Numbered from the stretch's first letter, positions 18,122 to 27,132 are shown. The stretch: 64,000 bases of DNA from Marinomonas colpomeniae (GCF_014803385.1 NZ_JACYFC010000003.1:248001-312000), one strand, 5' to 3'. Notes: generated from the sequence alone by a model not told the origin. Program-made: numbers and translations.

Positions 18122-19120
18122 ATGGCGGCTTTTGGTAGCGTGTTTATGCCTAAAATGGCGTTGGCAACATTCGAAAATAATCAATGGAGTGAGGCTAGTC
18201 TTGTTTCTTCGGATAGTATTCAAATGCATCCGGGCGCGCATGTTCTACATTACTCAAGTACTTGTTTTGAAGGTTTAAAAGCATTTCGCCACGAAGACGG
18301 CAGTGTTCATGTGTTTCGTATGGATCAAAACATTAAACGTTTAGCGCAAAGTAGCCGATTGCTGTCTTTGCCTATAATTGATGAAGAACAAGTAAAGAAA
18401 ATGATCATAGATTCCGTTGCTGAGTTTGCAAGCGAGGTGCCTGTGCCACCGGGTTCTATGTATGTTCGTCCAACGCACATTGGAACAGAAGCAAATGTGG
18501 GTAAAGCCGCAGGCGCGACAGCAACATCCATGATGTATATTTTATTGTCTCCAGTAGGAGATTACTTTACTGGTGGTGCTCAAGCATTACGCCTTTTGCT
18601 TGATGAAACTGGAATGCGCTGTGCACCTCACATGGGCATGATTAAAAGCGGTGGTAATTATGCCAGTGCATTAGGTCCAATTTCAAAAGCAAAAGTAGAA
18701 TTACAAGCGGATCAAATTTTATTTTGTCCAAATGGCGATGTTCAAGAGACTGGTGCAGCGAACTTTTTGTTAATCGACGGCAATGAAATTATTACGAAAG
18801 GTTTAGATACGAGTTTCTTACATGGCGTGACCCGTTCTTCTATTCTTACTCTGGCGGCTGATTTAGGGATGACGGTAACGGAACGTGATCTAACTGTTGC
18901 GGAATTGTTAGAACGTGCTGCAAAACCAGAAGTAGAAGCTGTATTATCAGGCACGGCTGCCGTATTAACGTCTGTAGGTACTTTTATTCACAATGAAAAA
19001 GAATACAAAGTAGGAACAGGAGAGCCAGGACCTATAGCGGATAAACTTCGTTTAGCCTTGAATAATATCCAATGGGGTAAAGCAGAAGACAAACATAATT
19101 GGTTAACAAAAGTCTGTTAA
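18122..19120 (+). CDS. Branched-chain amino acid aminotransferase
   Basis: A 332-residue PLP-dependent class IV aminotransferase, probably the reversible transamination of Leu, Ile and Val with 2-oxoglutarate. The PLP lysine is in GMIKSGGNYASALG (about residue 175). The phosphate and cofactor loop VQETGAANFLLIDG and the carboxyl-terminal VLSGTAAVLTSVG are typical. The length is close to that of short bacterial BCATs. AGGAAAAG lies just before the ATG. It stands alone and ends at a strong terminator, so ilvE is a reasonable name, but D-amino-acid or aminodeoxychorismate specificities exist in the fold. Confidence 0.88.
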   Translation: MAAFGSVFMPKMALATFENNQWSEASLVSSDSIQMHPGAHVLHYSSTCFEGLKAFRHEDGSVHVFRMDQNIKRLAQSSRLLSLPIIDEEQVKKMIIDSVAEFASEVPVPPGSMYVRPTHIGTEANVGKAAGATATSMMYILLSPVGDYFTGGAQALRLLLDETGMRCAPHMGMIKSGGNYASALGPISKAKVELQADQILFCPNGDVQETGAANFLLIDGNEIITKGLDTSFLHGVTRSSILTLAADLGMTVTERDLTVAELLERAAKPEVEAVLSGTAAVLTSVGTFIHNEKEYKVGTGEPGPIADKLRLALNNIQWGKAEDKHNWLTKVC

Positions 19121-19153
19121 GTATTGCTCAGTAAGCCTAGCAATTGAATAAAT

Positions 19154-19190
19154 AAAAAAGGGTTGAAGTTTAAAGCTTCAACCCTTTTTC
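19154..19190 (+). terminator. Rho-independent terminator after aminotransferase gene
   Basis: AAAAAGGGTTGAAG and CTTCAACCCTTTTT form a nearly perfect stem with a short loop (TTTAAAG), with a T tract on the plus strand and an A tract upstream. It can also end the leftward outer-membrane protein gene whose stop is at 19218. Confidence 0.92.
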
Positions 19191-19217
19191 TAAAGTAACA
19201 GTAATATTAACTGTGTT

Positions 19218-19736
19218 TTAGAAGCTCAATCTTGCAGAAACTGCCATGACGTCAGAGTTTTCAAGCATTTCATAATGGCCTGCAACAGAGAAGTTCTCTG
19301 TGAAGTAATACCCTAATGAAAGTGCAATGCCATCTAGGCTATCAACATCTGTATAAGTTGTGTATGACGCTGTTACTTCTAATCGATCTGAAATCGTACT
19401 GCGTATACCAGCAGTCAAACTAAAGTCAGAATCTATATTGTCATAGTCGTTATAATGCACAAGACCAAATAAGTGAGCAGAACTGCCAATTTCCATATAT
19501 CCGCCGATCCCAAGTTTTAATACATCAAAATCATTATAATCAAGCATTTCTAATGAAACGATTGGGACAACAGATGTTTCAAAAGAAGCAGATAAGGCAG
19601 AATAATCGCCATCACCACCACCATCAAACTCGACGTTACCGATTGCATATTCTACGTAATTAAATGGAGAGGCTGTGGCATTGATGGATAGAGCCATTGC
19701 AGCCGCTGCAATTCCTGTTGCGATTAGTTTTTTCAT
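19218..19736 (-). CDS. Outer-membrane beta-barrel-like exported protein
   Basis: From the ATG at 19736 (good GGAG site 7-10 bases upstream) the protein has about 172 residues with a Sec signal peptide (MKKLIATGIAAAAMALSINATAS). A run of alternating hydrophobic strands follows, ending in the aromatic C-terminus AVSARLSF typical of outer-membrane porin-like barrels (final Phe). An in-frame start at 19781 would add 15 residues before the signal peptide and is rejected. About eight strands fit an OmpA/OmpW-sized barrel. Function is unknown. It shares a terminator with the aminotransferase gene. Confidence 0.75.
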   Translation of the reverse strand: MKKLIATGIAAAAMALSINATASPFNYVEYAIGNVEFDGGGDGDYSALSASFETSVVPIVSLEMLDYNDFDVLKLGIGGYMEIGSSAHLFGLVHYNDYDNIDSDFSLTAGIRSTISDRLEVTASYTTYTDVDSLDGIALSLGYYFTENFSVAGHYEMLENSDVMAVSARLSF

Positions 19737-19963
19737 GTTCTTCTCCGTTAAACTGATGATGTTGAGTGGGTCACAATACATTAGGTTTTATATCTACAAC
19801 TAAAGTTTACGGCAGGAAAACTGTAAAGTTTAGTTGTTTATAGGTTTTTTTTTAAGCTATTCTTACTTGATCGTAACTTAATGATATAAACAGGACATTA
19901 AAACTTTGTAAAAAATCAAAGGTTATATTGTTACTAATTTAAAGGTTGTTTGGGTTTGTATTT

Positions 19964-20242
19964 ATGAAAGATGTAATGAGAAAGCTTTGTTCTCCTATCT
20001 TAGGGATGTTTGAATCTGGTGAAGGTAAGTACGATTATAGAAAATCCCATCGTACTATACTGCTAGTACTAGGGACGTTGTGCTTTATTATTGCTTCAGT
20101 GTCACTATTTTTTACATTAAAAACAGGTGAATTTGCAGGTATTATTCCTATTACTGTCTTTTTTATAACTGGTTTGGTTTGTGAAATTGTGGGCTTGCTA
20201 GGTAGTGACCAAGCGGTTGCCAGAATCTGGAAGCGGAACTAG
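19964..20242 (+). CDS. Hypothetical small inner-membrane protein
   Basis: A 92-residue protein from ATG 19964 (an in-frame TTG at 19946 is possible). It has two transmembrane helices (about 30-50 and 58-80) flanked by basic ends (RKSHRT and RIWKRN), so both termini are predicted cytoplasmic. No domain is recognised. It stands alone, closed by a strong terminator. Its relation to the neighbouring cpx genes is only positional. Confidence 0.65.
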   Translation: MKDVMRKLCSPILGMFESGEGKYDYRKSHRTILLVLGTLCFIIASVSLFFTLKTGEFAGIIPITVFFITGLVCEIVGLLGSDQAVARIWKRN

Positions 20243-20271
20243 TCGTAGTTCTTGAACTGTTATTAAGAAAG

Positions 20272-20303
20272 TAAAAAAGGCGACCAAGGTCGCCTTTTTT
20301 ATA
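20272..20303. terminator. Bidirectional rho-independent terminator
   Basis: AAAAAAGGCGACC / GGTCGCCTTTTTT with a 2-base loop, GC-rich core and tracts on both sides. It lies between the rightward small membrane-protein gene and the leftward cpxP-like gene. Confidence 0.95.
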
Positions 20304-20314
20304 GCTAGGGTGAT

Positions 20315-20821
20315 TTATTTATCATGTTTGCTTTTATGATCTCGCATATCATCAATACACTCGTCTAAACGTTCTTTTTGAAGCTCAACGAACGTATTTT
20401 TTTGCTTAGCTGTTAGGATGCTTAGCATTTCATGTTGTTCGTTAAGCTTTTCCACTTGACGCTTGATTCTTTTTTGACTCATTTCTTTGGCGATTTGAGT
20501 TGCTTTTGCAGGGTCAAATTTTTCTGCTAGTAGTAAATTATTTAACTGCTCAAGACGTTGTTCTTGCATTGCATTGCGCTGTTCTGGGTCTACATTATCT
20601 CGTTTAGCTTTATTATCTTCTCTGCTGGCTTTGCGGAGTGATTTAAATTGCTCTTTTTGTTCATCTGTTAGGTTGAGCTCTTTTAACATGCCGCGATCAA
20701 GCCCTGGACGACATTCTTGATGATCTTTTTGTCCATTCCCACCAAATGCAAAGGCACTACCTGTACTTAATACTAGAGGTAGAACAACAGACGCTAAAAT
20801 AAGTTTTTTTGCCATTTTCAT
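20315..20821 (-). CDS. cpxP: Spy/CpxP family periplasmic protein
   Basis: A 168-residue periplasmic protein with a signal peptide (to about residue 25, ending SAFAFG). It is all-helical and has the two LTxxQ-type motifs that define the Spy/CpxP family, LNLTDEQKEQFKSLR (about 49-63) and ILTAKQKNTFVELQ (about 135-148). CpxP binds misfolded proteins and damps the sensor kinase CpxA. It is divergent from cpxRA, the same arrangement as in E. coli, and a CpxR box lies in the shared intergenic region. The ATG at 20821 has AAGGA about 8 bases upstream. Confidence 0.88.
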   Translation of the reverse strand: MKMAKKLILASVVLPLVLSTGSAFAFGGNGQKDHQECRPGLDRGMLKELNLTDEQKEQFKSLRKASREDNKAKRDNVDPEQRNAMQEQRLEQLNNLLLAEKFDPAKATQIAKEMSQKRIKRQVEKLNEQHEMLSILTAKQKNTFVELQKERLDECIDDMRDHKSKHDK

Positions 20822-20948
20822 ATTCTTTTCCTTATATGCTAGGTTGGTTATTTCAATTGTTCGTTAATGATCGTGTTGTTGATCGAACTGCACTTTCAGC
20901 GCATAGGGATAGAATAGAGATTGTTAGGTAAAGCGGCGTATCGCCAAG

Positions 20949-20963
20949 GTAAAGTATCGTAAA
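20949..20963. promoter_or_regulatory. CpxR-binding box between cpxP and cpxRA
   Basis: GTAAA-GTATC-GTAAA is an exact match to the known CpxR consensus (two GTAAA repeats separated by 5 bases). It lies about 128 bases before cpxP and 90 bases before cpxR. A third GTAAA at 20928-20932 is in register two helical turns (21 bases) away, and a half-match begins at 20990. Positive autoregulation of both transcripts is inferred. Confidence 0.8.
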
Positions 20964-21052
20964 GGCACCGTCATTGTTCTGTTTTCATCGTAAAATAGAG
21001 TCAGTTACCTATTGATTGTATTTAAAACCGTATTACTTGTTAGGACGTCTAT

Positions 21053-21739
21053 ATGCCACACATATTAATAATCGATGATGATGTTGAATTGAGCGATTTA
21101 CTCAAAGAAGTTCTATCTTTCGAAAACTGCACTGTTTCTACTGCATACGATGGTTTGGAAGGGTTAGATATTATGGATGACAGTGTGGACCTAGTCTTAC
21201 TAGATGTCATGATGCCTAAATTAAATGGTTTTGAGACGTTAAAGCAGTTGCGTGAAAAGTGGGACGCACCTGTTTTGATGTTAACGGCTAAAGGTGATGA
21301 GATTGATCGTGTTTTAGGACTTGAGCTTGGAGCAGACGATTATTTACCAAAACCTTTTAGTGAGCGGGAGTTGCTTGCAAGAATTCGAGCTATTTTACGG
21401 AGAACCCAAATACCGAAAAATAATCAACACAATGACTTTGTAATGTATCGCGATATTAAATTGTATCCTGGGCGTTTGGAATCTTTCTGTAACGGTGAAC
21501 TTCTAGATTTAACCAGTACCGAGTTTGCTCTTTTACACTACTTCTTACTTAACCCAGGCGAAGTATTAACAAAAGAAGTGCTGAGCCTTGATGTATTAGG
21601 TAAACGTTTAGCTGCGTTTGATCGAGCGGTTGATATGCATGTTTCTAATTTACGTAAAAAATTACCAGATTGGCCTAATGGAAAACCTCGGATTAAAACG
21701 TTACGCGGTCGTGGCTATTTATTGGTTGAGGGGGATTAA
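21053..21739 (+). CDS. cpxR: Response regulator CpxR
   Basis: A 228-residue OmpR-type regulator. The receiver domain (1-115) has the acidic pocket IIDDD, the phospho-acceptor D51 in LLDVMMP, a switch Thr in MLTAKG and K in LPKPF. The C-terminal winged helix (about 130-225) ends with KTLRGRGYLLV. Together with CpxA it responds to envelope protein stress. The stop overlaps the cpxA start as TAATG, so translation is coupled. Assignment as CpxR rather than another OmpR paralogue rests on similarity to E. coli CpxR and on the adjacent cpxA, cpxP and CpxR box. Confidence 0.92.
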   Translation: MPHILIIDDDVELSDLLKEVLSFENCTVSTAYDGLEGLDIMDDSVDLVLLDVMMPKLNGFETLKQLREKWDAPVLMLTAKGDEIDRVLGLELGADDYLPKPFSERELLARIRAILRRTQIPKNNQHNDFVMYRDIKLYPGRLESFCNGELLDLTSTEFALLHYFLLNPGEVLTKEVLSLDVLGKRLAAFDRAVDMHVSNLRKKLPDWPNGKPRIKTLRGRGYLLVEGD

Positions 21740-23148
21740 TGCGATTACCAAGTGTTACTAGCTTATATGGTCGTATTTTTGCGATATTTTGGTTCACTAT
21801 GTTTCTTGTTATTTTGGCAGTATTGGCGTTGCCAAGATTAGATCCTCGTTTAACCAAAGATATTGCTTCTCGGCATTACCACGGCATGCTGCAGGTAAGA
21901 GACAAAATTGAACAACGTTTCTCTTCGCAGCAAGCTGGCACGAAAGAGTTATCATCAAAAGCAGACCTTAATCACATATTAGATTCTTTTGACAATCGTT
22001 CGAAGCGGAGTGACGAGCCTAAATTACGACTTTACCTTACGGACCCTGACGGAAATATTCAGGCATGGTCTCGCCGTTCTGATTTTTCATTGAAGGCCTT
22101 GCGGAATTTTGTCACAACGATTGATGACCCTTTAAAGCCACAGCAAAAACTCTATGGCAAAACGATGTTGTCAGGGCCTATTCCTGTTGATTTGGCAGAT
22201 AAAAAATACTTTCTTTATTTCGGTATGAAATGGAATGAACCACCAGGTTTTTTATTACAACTGTTTGATCATCCATTTCGTTTACTGTTGGCTGTAATGT
22301 TGGTTAGTACGCCTTTGTTGTTATGGCTTGCTTGGGCATTAAGTCAACCTGCTCGTCGTTTAGAACAGGCCGCTCAACGGGTAACACAAGGTGTATTTGA
22401 AACCGATCCAGAACTGGAAAAAGGTACATCGGAATTTCGGCAAGCGGGTGCTAGCTTTAATCAGATGGTTGAAGCAGTCAATATGATGATTTGTCGTCAG
22501 CAGCGTTTATTGTCAGACATTTCCCATGAACTACGCTCGCCCTTGACTAGGTTAAGAATGGCGCAAGCTTTGGCTATTCGTAAACAAGGTGAAAGTTCAG
22601 AACTTATTCGAATTGACACAGAAGCGCAAAGGCTCGAGCTAATGATTGCAAAACTGCTTGAACTGTCTCATATACAAGTCGATAGCCATTTAAATCGAGA
22701 AGCTCAGCCTCTCTCAAGTCTGTGGGAAGGCTTATTAGCCGACAGTCAATTTGAGGCTGAACAAATGGGAAAAACGCTACAAATATCTGATATACCAGAC
22801 AGGTCAATGATTTGTTCGCCACAGTTATTAATGAGTGCGCTAGAAAATATCGTACGAAACTCAATTTACTATGGCAAAGATAAAATTATAGTGTCATTTG
22901 TAGAGCATAAGGAAAGCTTATCCATAAAAGTAGAAGATAATGGGGAAGGTGTTCCAGATGAAGAACTCGAGTCTATTTTTAGACCTTTTTACCGAGTGTC
23001 TACAGCACGAGATCGCCACAGTGGCGGTACTGGGCTTGGGCTGGCTATTACGGAAAGCGCTATTCGTCAGCATAATGGAACTATTCAAGCGTCTCGTAGT
23101 ACATTAGGCGGATTATTAATAGAAATATCTTTACCCTTAATTAGTTAA
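21739..23148 (+). CDS. cpxA: Sensor histidine kinase CpxA
   Basis: A 469-residue inner-membrane kinase/phosphatase. TM1 is at about 12-31, then a periplasmic sensor of about 145 residues, TM2 at about 179-200 and a HAMP domain. The dimerisation helix has H263 in SDISHELRSPLTRL. The ATPase domain has ENIVRNSIYYG, DNGEGVPDEE, FRPFYR and GGTGLGLAI. All catalytic boxes are intact. It phosphorylates CpxR. It overlaps cpxR by one base, and a terminator follows 47 bases after the stop. Confidence 0.92.
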   Translation: MRLPSVTSLYGRIFAIFWFTMFLVILAVLALPRLDPRLTKDIASRHYHGMLQVRDKIEQRFSSQQAGTKELSSKADLNHILDSFDNRSKRSDEPKLRLYLTDPDGNIQAWSRRSDFSLKALRNFVTTIDDPLKPQQKLYGKTMLSGPIPVDLADKKYFLYFGMKWNEPPGFLLQLFDHPFRLLLAVMLVSTPLLLWLAWALSQPARRLEQAAQRVTQGVFETDPELEKGTSEFRQAGASFNQMVEAVNMMICRQQRLLSDISHELRSPLTRLRMAQALAIRKQGESSELIRIDTEAQRLELMIAKLLELSHIQVDSHLNREAQPLSSLWEGLLADSQFEAEQMGKTLQISDIPDRSMICSPQLLMSALENIVRNSIYYGKDKIIVSFVEHKESLSIKVEDNGEGVPDEELESIFRPFYRVSTARDRHSGGTGLGLAITESAIRQHNGTIQASRSTLGGLLIEISLPLIS

Positions 23149-23194
23149 GTTCTAAGGGCCAGAGTATTAATTGGTTTTAATAAAATGAAGACAG

Positions 23195-23224
23195 AAAGCG
23201 ACGCCGTATAAAGGCGTCGCTTTA
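23195..23224 (+). terminator. Terminator after cpxRA
   Basis: AAAGCGACGCC / GGCGTCGCTTT forms an 11-bp GC-rich stem with a 7-base loop. The T run after it is short (TTTAATG), but the stem is very stable and it is correctly placed after cpxA. Confidence 0.8.
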
Positions 23225-23479
23225 ATGATAAGAGAGCTCTTTCACTCAAAATAAAAAAGCATTAGTAGACAAAAGAGAAAATTGAGCTCATATTGTATAT
23301 CTTATAGAGTTTTCCGCATTCTGATCTTCCGAAATACTTTTCTTCTTATATCCAATTTGAATAAAAATACGGTGTGTAGCTGACGTCTATAGCTCATGTG
23401 TTTTATCTATTTTTTAGACTGAAATTTTGAAATAACAACAGAGAACTATATTTAGTTTCTCTCATATCATAGGGAAAAT
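23225..23479. other. Intergenic region after cpxRA, no gene seen
   Basis: An AT-rich stretch with no convincing frame. It presumably holds the promoter of the small ORF at 23480, but no consensus promoter stood out. Confidence 0.4.
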
Positions 23480-23695
23480 ATGATAAATACAGCGAAAGAG
23501 TTTTTGCTACAAAGAATTTATGCTTTTACAAGTCAGGCATTTGACCCAAATTCTGATCCACAAGTGACAGGTGTATTAAAAAGTAAATTCAATATACGCT
23601 TACCACAGAGACGATCTATGAATGAGTCTTTATCTTCTACTGTAAGTGATCATGAAATCATTTCTTTGATTTTGAAATATCGCTCTATGGTATAA
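23480..23695 (+). CDS. Small hypothetical protein
   Basis: A 71-residue protein with an AGGG ribosome site about 7 bases before the ATG. It is soluble and mildly basic, with an amphipathic N-terminal helix (TAKEFLLQRIYAFTSQ) and a C-terminal helix (DHEIISLILKYRSM). I recognise no family. It stands alone between the cpxRA terminator and a convergent methyltransferase gene. The ribosome site and clean start support a real gene, but this is moderate evidence only. Confidence 0.5.
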   Translation: MINTAKEFLLQRIYAFTSQAFDPNSDPQVTGVLKSKFNIRLPQRRSMNESLSSTVSDHEIISLILKYRSMV

Positions 23696-23722
23696 TTAGA
23701 AAACCAGATTATTACATCTTCT

Positions 23723-24466
23723 TTATTTCTTCACACATACGAATATTGCATTACCAGACAGCTTGTTCCACGTGATTATTTTGTCATAGTCATGCTCAAA
23801 TATATGAACGTCAAAATAGGGCATTAGTAAATTCTGTAACGCTTCGAAATTGATTGCTACCATTGGGTGTTCGTCTGTCCATTGCTGTGTTATCTCAGTA
23901 GTCGTTTTTTCAACACTTAGTTTTAATTTTTGTTTTTCTCCCTCTCCTGAGTAAAACCAAGATGAACAAAAACTAAATTCGCTGTTATCATGCAGCACTG
24001 TATGTTTTGCCATTAGTTCATTATCTATATGGTTCTTATCGACAGCGTTAAAACAGAATATACCATCTGTTTTTAGTGCTTTATGAGCACTTTTTATTGC
24101 ACCATTTAAGTTTTCAATATCACCACTGTAATGGATGGAATACAAAAAACAGGTAATTAAATCGTAACTTGAGTCCGTCTCAAAGGTACACATGTTCCCG
24201 AGTTCGAATTTAGCTTCTGGGCAGTTTAGTGCTGCAATGTCTAGCATAGACTGGCTTATATCCAGCCCATTGCATTGATAACCCTCTTTAATAAAATACT
24301 CAATATGTGGCCCTGTTCCACAGGCTAAATCTAAGTATTTTAACCCGCTGTTACCAAATATTTGATGAAGTCGGTGTACTGTATCGCTCTGGGATCGATA
24401 ATTTATATCCGCACACATTAGATCGTAGTAACAGGATAAATCTGTATAAAGTGCGTTGTCGGGCAT
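23723..24466 (-). CDS. Class I SAM-dependent methyltransferase
   Basis: A 247-residue cytoplasmic methyltransferase. Motif I is YLDLACGTGPHIEYF (about residues 45-59), the acidic end of strand 2 is NGLDIS, and a motif IV-like DLITCFLYSIHYSG follows. The C-terminal half is beta-rich, as in small-molecule methyltransferases of this type. The substrate is unknown. It reads leftward 95 bases after the TraB/GumN gene on the same strand and may be cotranscribed with it. Confidence 0.85.
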   Translation of the reverse strand: MPDNALYTDLSCYYDLMCADINYRSQSDTVHRLHQIFGNSGLKYLDLACGTGPHIEYFIKEGYQCNGLDISQSMLDIAALNCPEAKFELGNMCTFETDSSYDLITCFLYSIHYSGDIENLNGAIKSAHKALKTDGIFCFNAVDKNHIDNELMAKHTVLHDNSEFSFCSSWFYSGEGEKQKLKLSVEKTTTEITQQWTDEHPMVAINFEALQNLLMPYFDVHIFEHDYDKIITWNKLSGNAIFVCVKK

Positions 24467-24561
24467 CTAGTCTATTACTCACATGGAACAAGGATGGCGC
24501 ATCATATAGTAATCCATAATTTTTCACAGCGCTGAAATCACATATTGAATAATAAAAAGGC

Positions 24562-25482
24562 TTAAAGCTGTTCAACTTTATAACCATTGGCTTTAAGCGA
24601 TTTTAATACACTGTCTGGTCCTGCTAAATGCATTGCGCCAACCATAATAAAGGCGACATCAGAATTGTTAAGCATGGCTTCTATTTGTGGTACCCAAAGA
24701 GCGTTGCGCTTGGCAAGTAGAGTGTCATAAATTTCAGGATAATCTTCTTTTAATTCAGCTTGTTCAAGCGACGCGAGAGTTTTCATGTCGCCAGTACGCC
24801 AGCTGGTACGTAAACTATCCATTGTTTCAGCCATGTCTTTAATATCGGATAAAGCATATTCGACTACTTGATTATCATCTTGGGTATTTAAATCTGTAAG
24901 CATGGCGACTTGTGCTTCGGGCTTTTCTAGCCAACCTCTTGGTTTATTTTCTTGTGTCGCTTTACGTGAGTAAAATTGATCAACACCTTCGCTTGTAAAC
25001 CCTAAGTGCCTAAGTTCTACCATGCTTAGAGAAATCGCAAGTGCGCTAGGCTTTAAACTCTCTACCGTTTCTATTGGGATGTGGCGACTGTCTAAATACC
25101 GCTTTAGTTCGTTATATACGTTAGGTTGGAGAACTTTGTCGATCGTTGTTCCGTCGGTATAAAGCATTTTTGCTTGAAGATTCTTTTGAAAACTAGGTTC
25201 GTTTAATACCTCCATATCTGTTTCAAAAATGACTTTATCCGATGCTTGGTAGGCGATTTCGTAAGCTTTAGGTAGCGGGTAATCTTGTTCGCTTAGTAAG
25301 TGGATAGTGCCGCCAATATAGAGTGTGTTTGTGTCTGAGCTTACCTTCCATACAGATGCTGCTTGAGCTTGAAACGTAGTTGCTGCTAATAGAGTAAAAC
25401 CGATGTTTTTTAATAACTTTCTTGTTGTTGATTCTTTTTCTAGAAGGCTTTGTTTAAAAGATCTTTTTTTCAAAGTGTTCAT
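24562..25482 (-). CDS. TraB/GumN family protein, exported
   Basis: A 306-residue member of the TraB/GumN (erythromycin-esterase/Tiki-like) fold. A basic N-terminus leads into a hydrophobic segment (about 26-42, ending AQAAS), suggesting a signal peptide with an unusually long n-region, or an anchor. The two GxxH signature elements are present, GGTIHLLS (about 57-64) and GAMHLAGPDS near the C-terminus, with conserved acidic residues between (FETDM). Related proteins are metal-dependent proteases (Tiki); the bacterial role is mostly unknown. In-frame ATGs inside the n-region could give a shorter leader. Confidence 0.85.
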   Translation of the reverse strand: MNTLKKRSFKQSLLEKESTTRKLLKNIGFTLLAATTFQAQAASVWKVSSDTNTLYIGGTIHLLSEQDYPLPKAYEIAYQASDKVIFETDMEVLNEPSFQKNLQAKMLYTDGTTIDKVLQPNVYNELKRYLDSRHIPIETVESLKPSALAISLSMVELRHLGFTSEGVDQFYSRKATQENKPRGWLEKPEAQVAMLTDLNTQDDNQVVEYALSDIKDMAETMDSLRTSWRTGDMKTLASLEQAELKEDYPEIYDTLLAKRNALWVPQIEAMLNNSDVAFIMVGAMHLAGPDSVLKSLKANGYKVEQL

Positions 25483-25588
25483 ACTGCCTCGAAATAAATT
25501 TGTGGCTTAAATAAAGATTGAATCGTTATGGTGTTTATAAATAGTGGTACTATCTTCGAAATTTTCAATCTCAGTGTCGTACCTATCT

Positions 25589-26113
25589 ATGAAAAAAGAA
25601 TATGTTTCTATCGGTTTAACTAATCCTAAAGGTGCAGAAAATGTTGGTGCTGTGATGCGAGCCGCTGGTTGTTATCAAGCAGATCAGGTTTTGTATTCAG
25701 GGCTACGTTATGATCGGGCCGCTAAAATGTCGACCGATACGCAAAATGCCAGAAGTTCTATTCCTCTGATCAACATAGAGACGTTAAGCGTTGATAATCT
25801 AGTTGATGCGGTAGATTCAAAAACCAAAATTGTATGTGTTGACTTGATTCAGGGGGCAACATCTTTACCAGACTTTGATCACCCAGAAAAAGCGTTATAT
25901 ATATTTGGTCCAGAAGATGGAACGATCGAGCAAAAAATAGTAGATCGAGCCGATTTTGTTGTGTTTGTTCCTACTGTTGGTTGTATGAATCTAGCGGCGT
26001 CAGTCAATGTGCTTTTGTATGATCGATTAGCAAAATCCTCTAGACTAAAAGACGGTGATGCACTTATTTGCCAGAGTAAAGATGGAAATAATAATGTAAA
26101 GGTTCGCCCTTAA
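25589..26113 (+). CDS. TrmH/SpoU family RNA 2'-O-methyltransferase
   Basis: A 174-residue SPOUT methyltransferase. It shows motif 1 NPKGAENVGAVMRAAGCY (near the N-terminus), motif 2 ALYIFGPEDGTIEQ and motif 3 CMNLAASVNVLLYDRL, which form the knotted SAM site. There is no extra substrate-binding domain, as in TrmL-sized enzymes, so a tRNA or rRNA ribose target is likely but not assigned. I chose ATG 25589 because the GTG at 25544 would add 15 residues not part of the fold. It diverges from the TraB gene. Confidence 0.85.
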   Translation: MKKEYVSIGLTNPKGAENVGAVMRAAGCYQADQVLYSGLRYDRAAKMSTDTQNARSSIPLINIETLSVDNLVDAVDSKTKIVCVDLIQGATSLPDFDHPEKALYIFGPEDGTIEQKIVDRADFVVFVPTVGCMNLAASVNVLLYDRLAKSSRLKDGDALICQSKDGNNNVKVRP

Positions 26114-26221
26114 AAAAATACTTTCTTAGTTTTATCTAATACTTTTCAATTAGTTAGCTTAATCCTGACTGTTATTCAGAATCATCAATGTAAAAATAAC
26201 TCCTAAGCCTGATGGCAGTAT

Positions 26222-26291
26222 AGGAAGGTGATTCTGTTTTACTTCAACACCGCTTTAAGTGGTTTCTTAATTATCTACACCTTCCTTTTTT
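26222..26291 (+). terminator. Large-loop terminator after RNA methyltransferase gene
   Basis: AGGAAGGTG (26222-26230) pairs with CACCTTCCT (26278-26286) followed by TTTTT. The 47-base loop contains a second small hairpin (ACCGCTT/AAGTGGT). It could be a terminator with an internal stem, or the end of a small RNA transcribed from the intergenic region. Confidence 0.55.
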
Positions 26292-26329
26292 GTCAGGGAT
26301 CAATTCATTAGACATAAGGGTGTATATCA

Positions 26330-27103
26330 ATGTCATTTTTGAAGAGACTCATTTACATTATCTTCATGATCTCTATACCTGTTTCGTATGCTGTAGAGCC
26401 AGTTAAACCTCTGAAGGCGTTAAAATTACCAAGACCACTAGAGCCTTTAAATACAGAATTAGAATTAGGTATTTTTGCTGCATCCGGAAACACAAACAGC
26501 AAAGCGGCAAAAGGAAAGGTGCTCATCAAGCAAGATTTTAGAGAATGGAAGAATGAATATTTACTCGATATGTTCTATACGCAGAACGTATACGATGGAG
26601 AGACCGAAGTCACAGCGCAAAAGCTATTCTTTTCAACACAAAGTGATTATAAATTAAGTAGTGAAAATACATCAGTATTTGTGTTTGGTTCTTATACGGA
26701 TGATAGGTTGAGTGGTTATGACTATCAAAGTACTATTGCTATTGGTTATTCCGCTAGACTTTTTTCCAATGAAACCTCATTTCTAAATTATAGTGTGGGT
26801 CCAGGTTATTCTTTTACTCGAGCGAATGATGGGGAGAGAATCAGTTCTAATATTGTTCGTATTGAGGGAAAATACCGATATAACCTTAGTTTTAACTCTA
26901 AGTTCACACAAACTTTGAGTACAGAAATTGCGTTAAATAGAGGGCAAAATACTGAGTCGAAATCTGAGTCAGCTATCAGTGCTATGCTAAGGCAAAACTT
27001 AAGCATGAAGGCGGCTTATAGTGTGATTCATAATAGTGATCCACTCGATTCTAACGAGAAAACCGATACTGTCACGAGTCTAACCTTGGCGTATTCGTTC
27101 TAA
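26330..27103 (+). CDS. DUF481 family outer-membrane protein
   Basis: A 257-residue exported protein. The signal peptide is about 1-22 (IIFMISIPVSYAVE). It is followed by a long series of amphipathic beta strands (ELELGIFAASGNTNSKAAKGK, then YKLSSENTSVFVFGSY, then SIGPGYSF-like elements) and a C-terminal aromatic LTLAYSF. This is the DUF481 (YdiY-like) salt-induced outer-membrane family, probably a closed barrel. Function is not established. The CobW gene follows after 29 bases and may be cotranscribed. Confidence 0.85.
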   Translation: MSFLKRLIYIIFMISIPVSYAVEPVKPLKALKLPRPLEPLNTELELGIFAASGNTNSKAAKGKVLIKQDFREWKNEYLLDMFYTQNVYDGETEVTAQKLFFSTQSDYKLSSENTSVFVFGSYTDDRLSGYDYQSTIAIGYSARLFSNETSFLNYSVGPGYSFTRANDGERISSNIVRIEGKYRYNLSFNSKFTQTLSTEIALNRGQNTESKSESAISAMLRQNLSMKAAYSVIHNSDPLDSNEKTDTVTSLTLAYSF

Positions 27104-27132
27104 TTATTTTTTAACGGAATGAGGGTTTTAAT

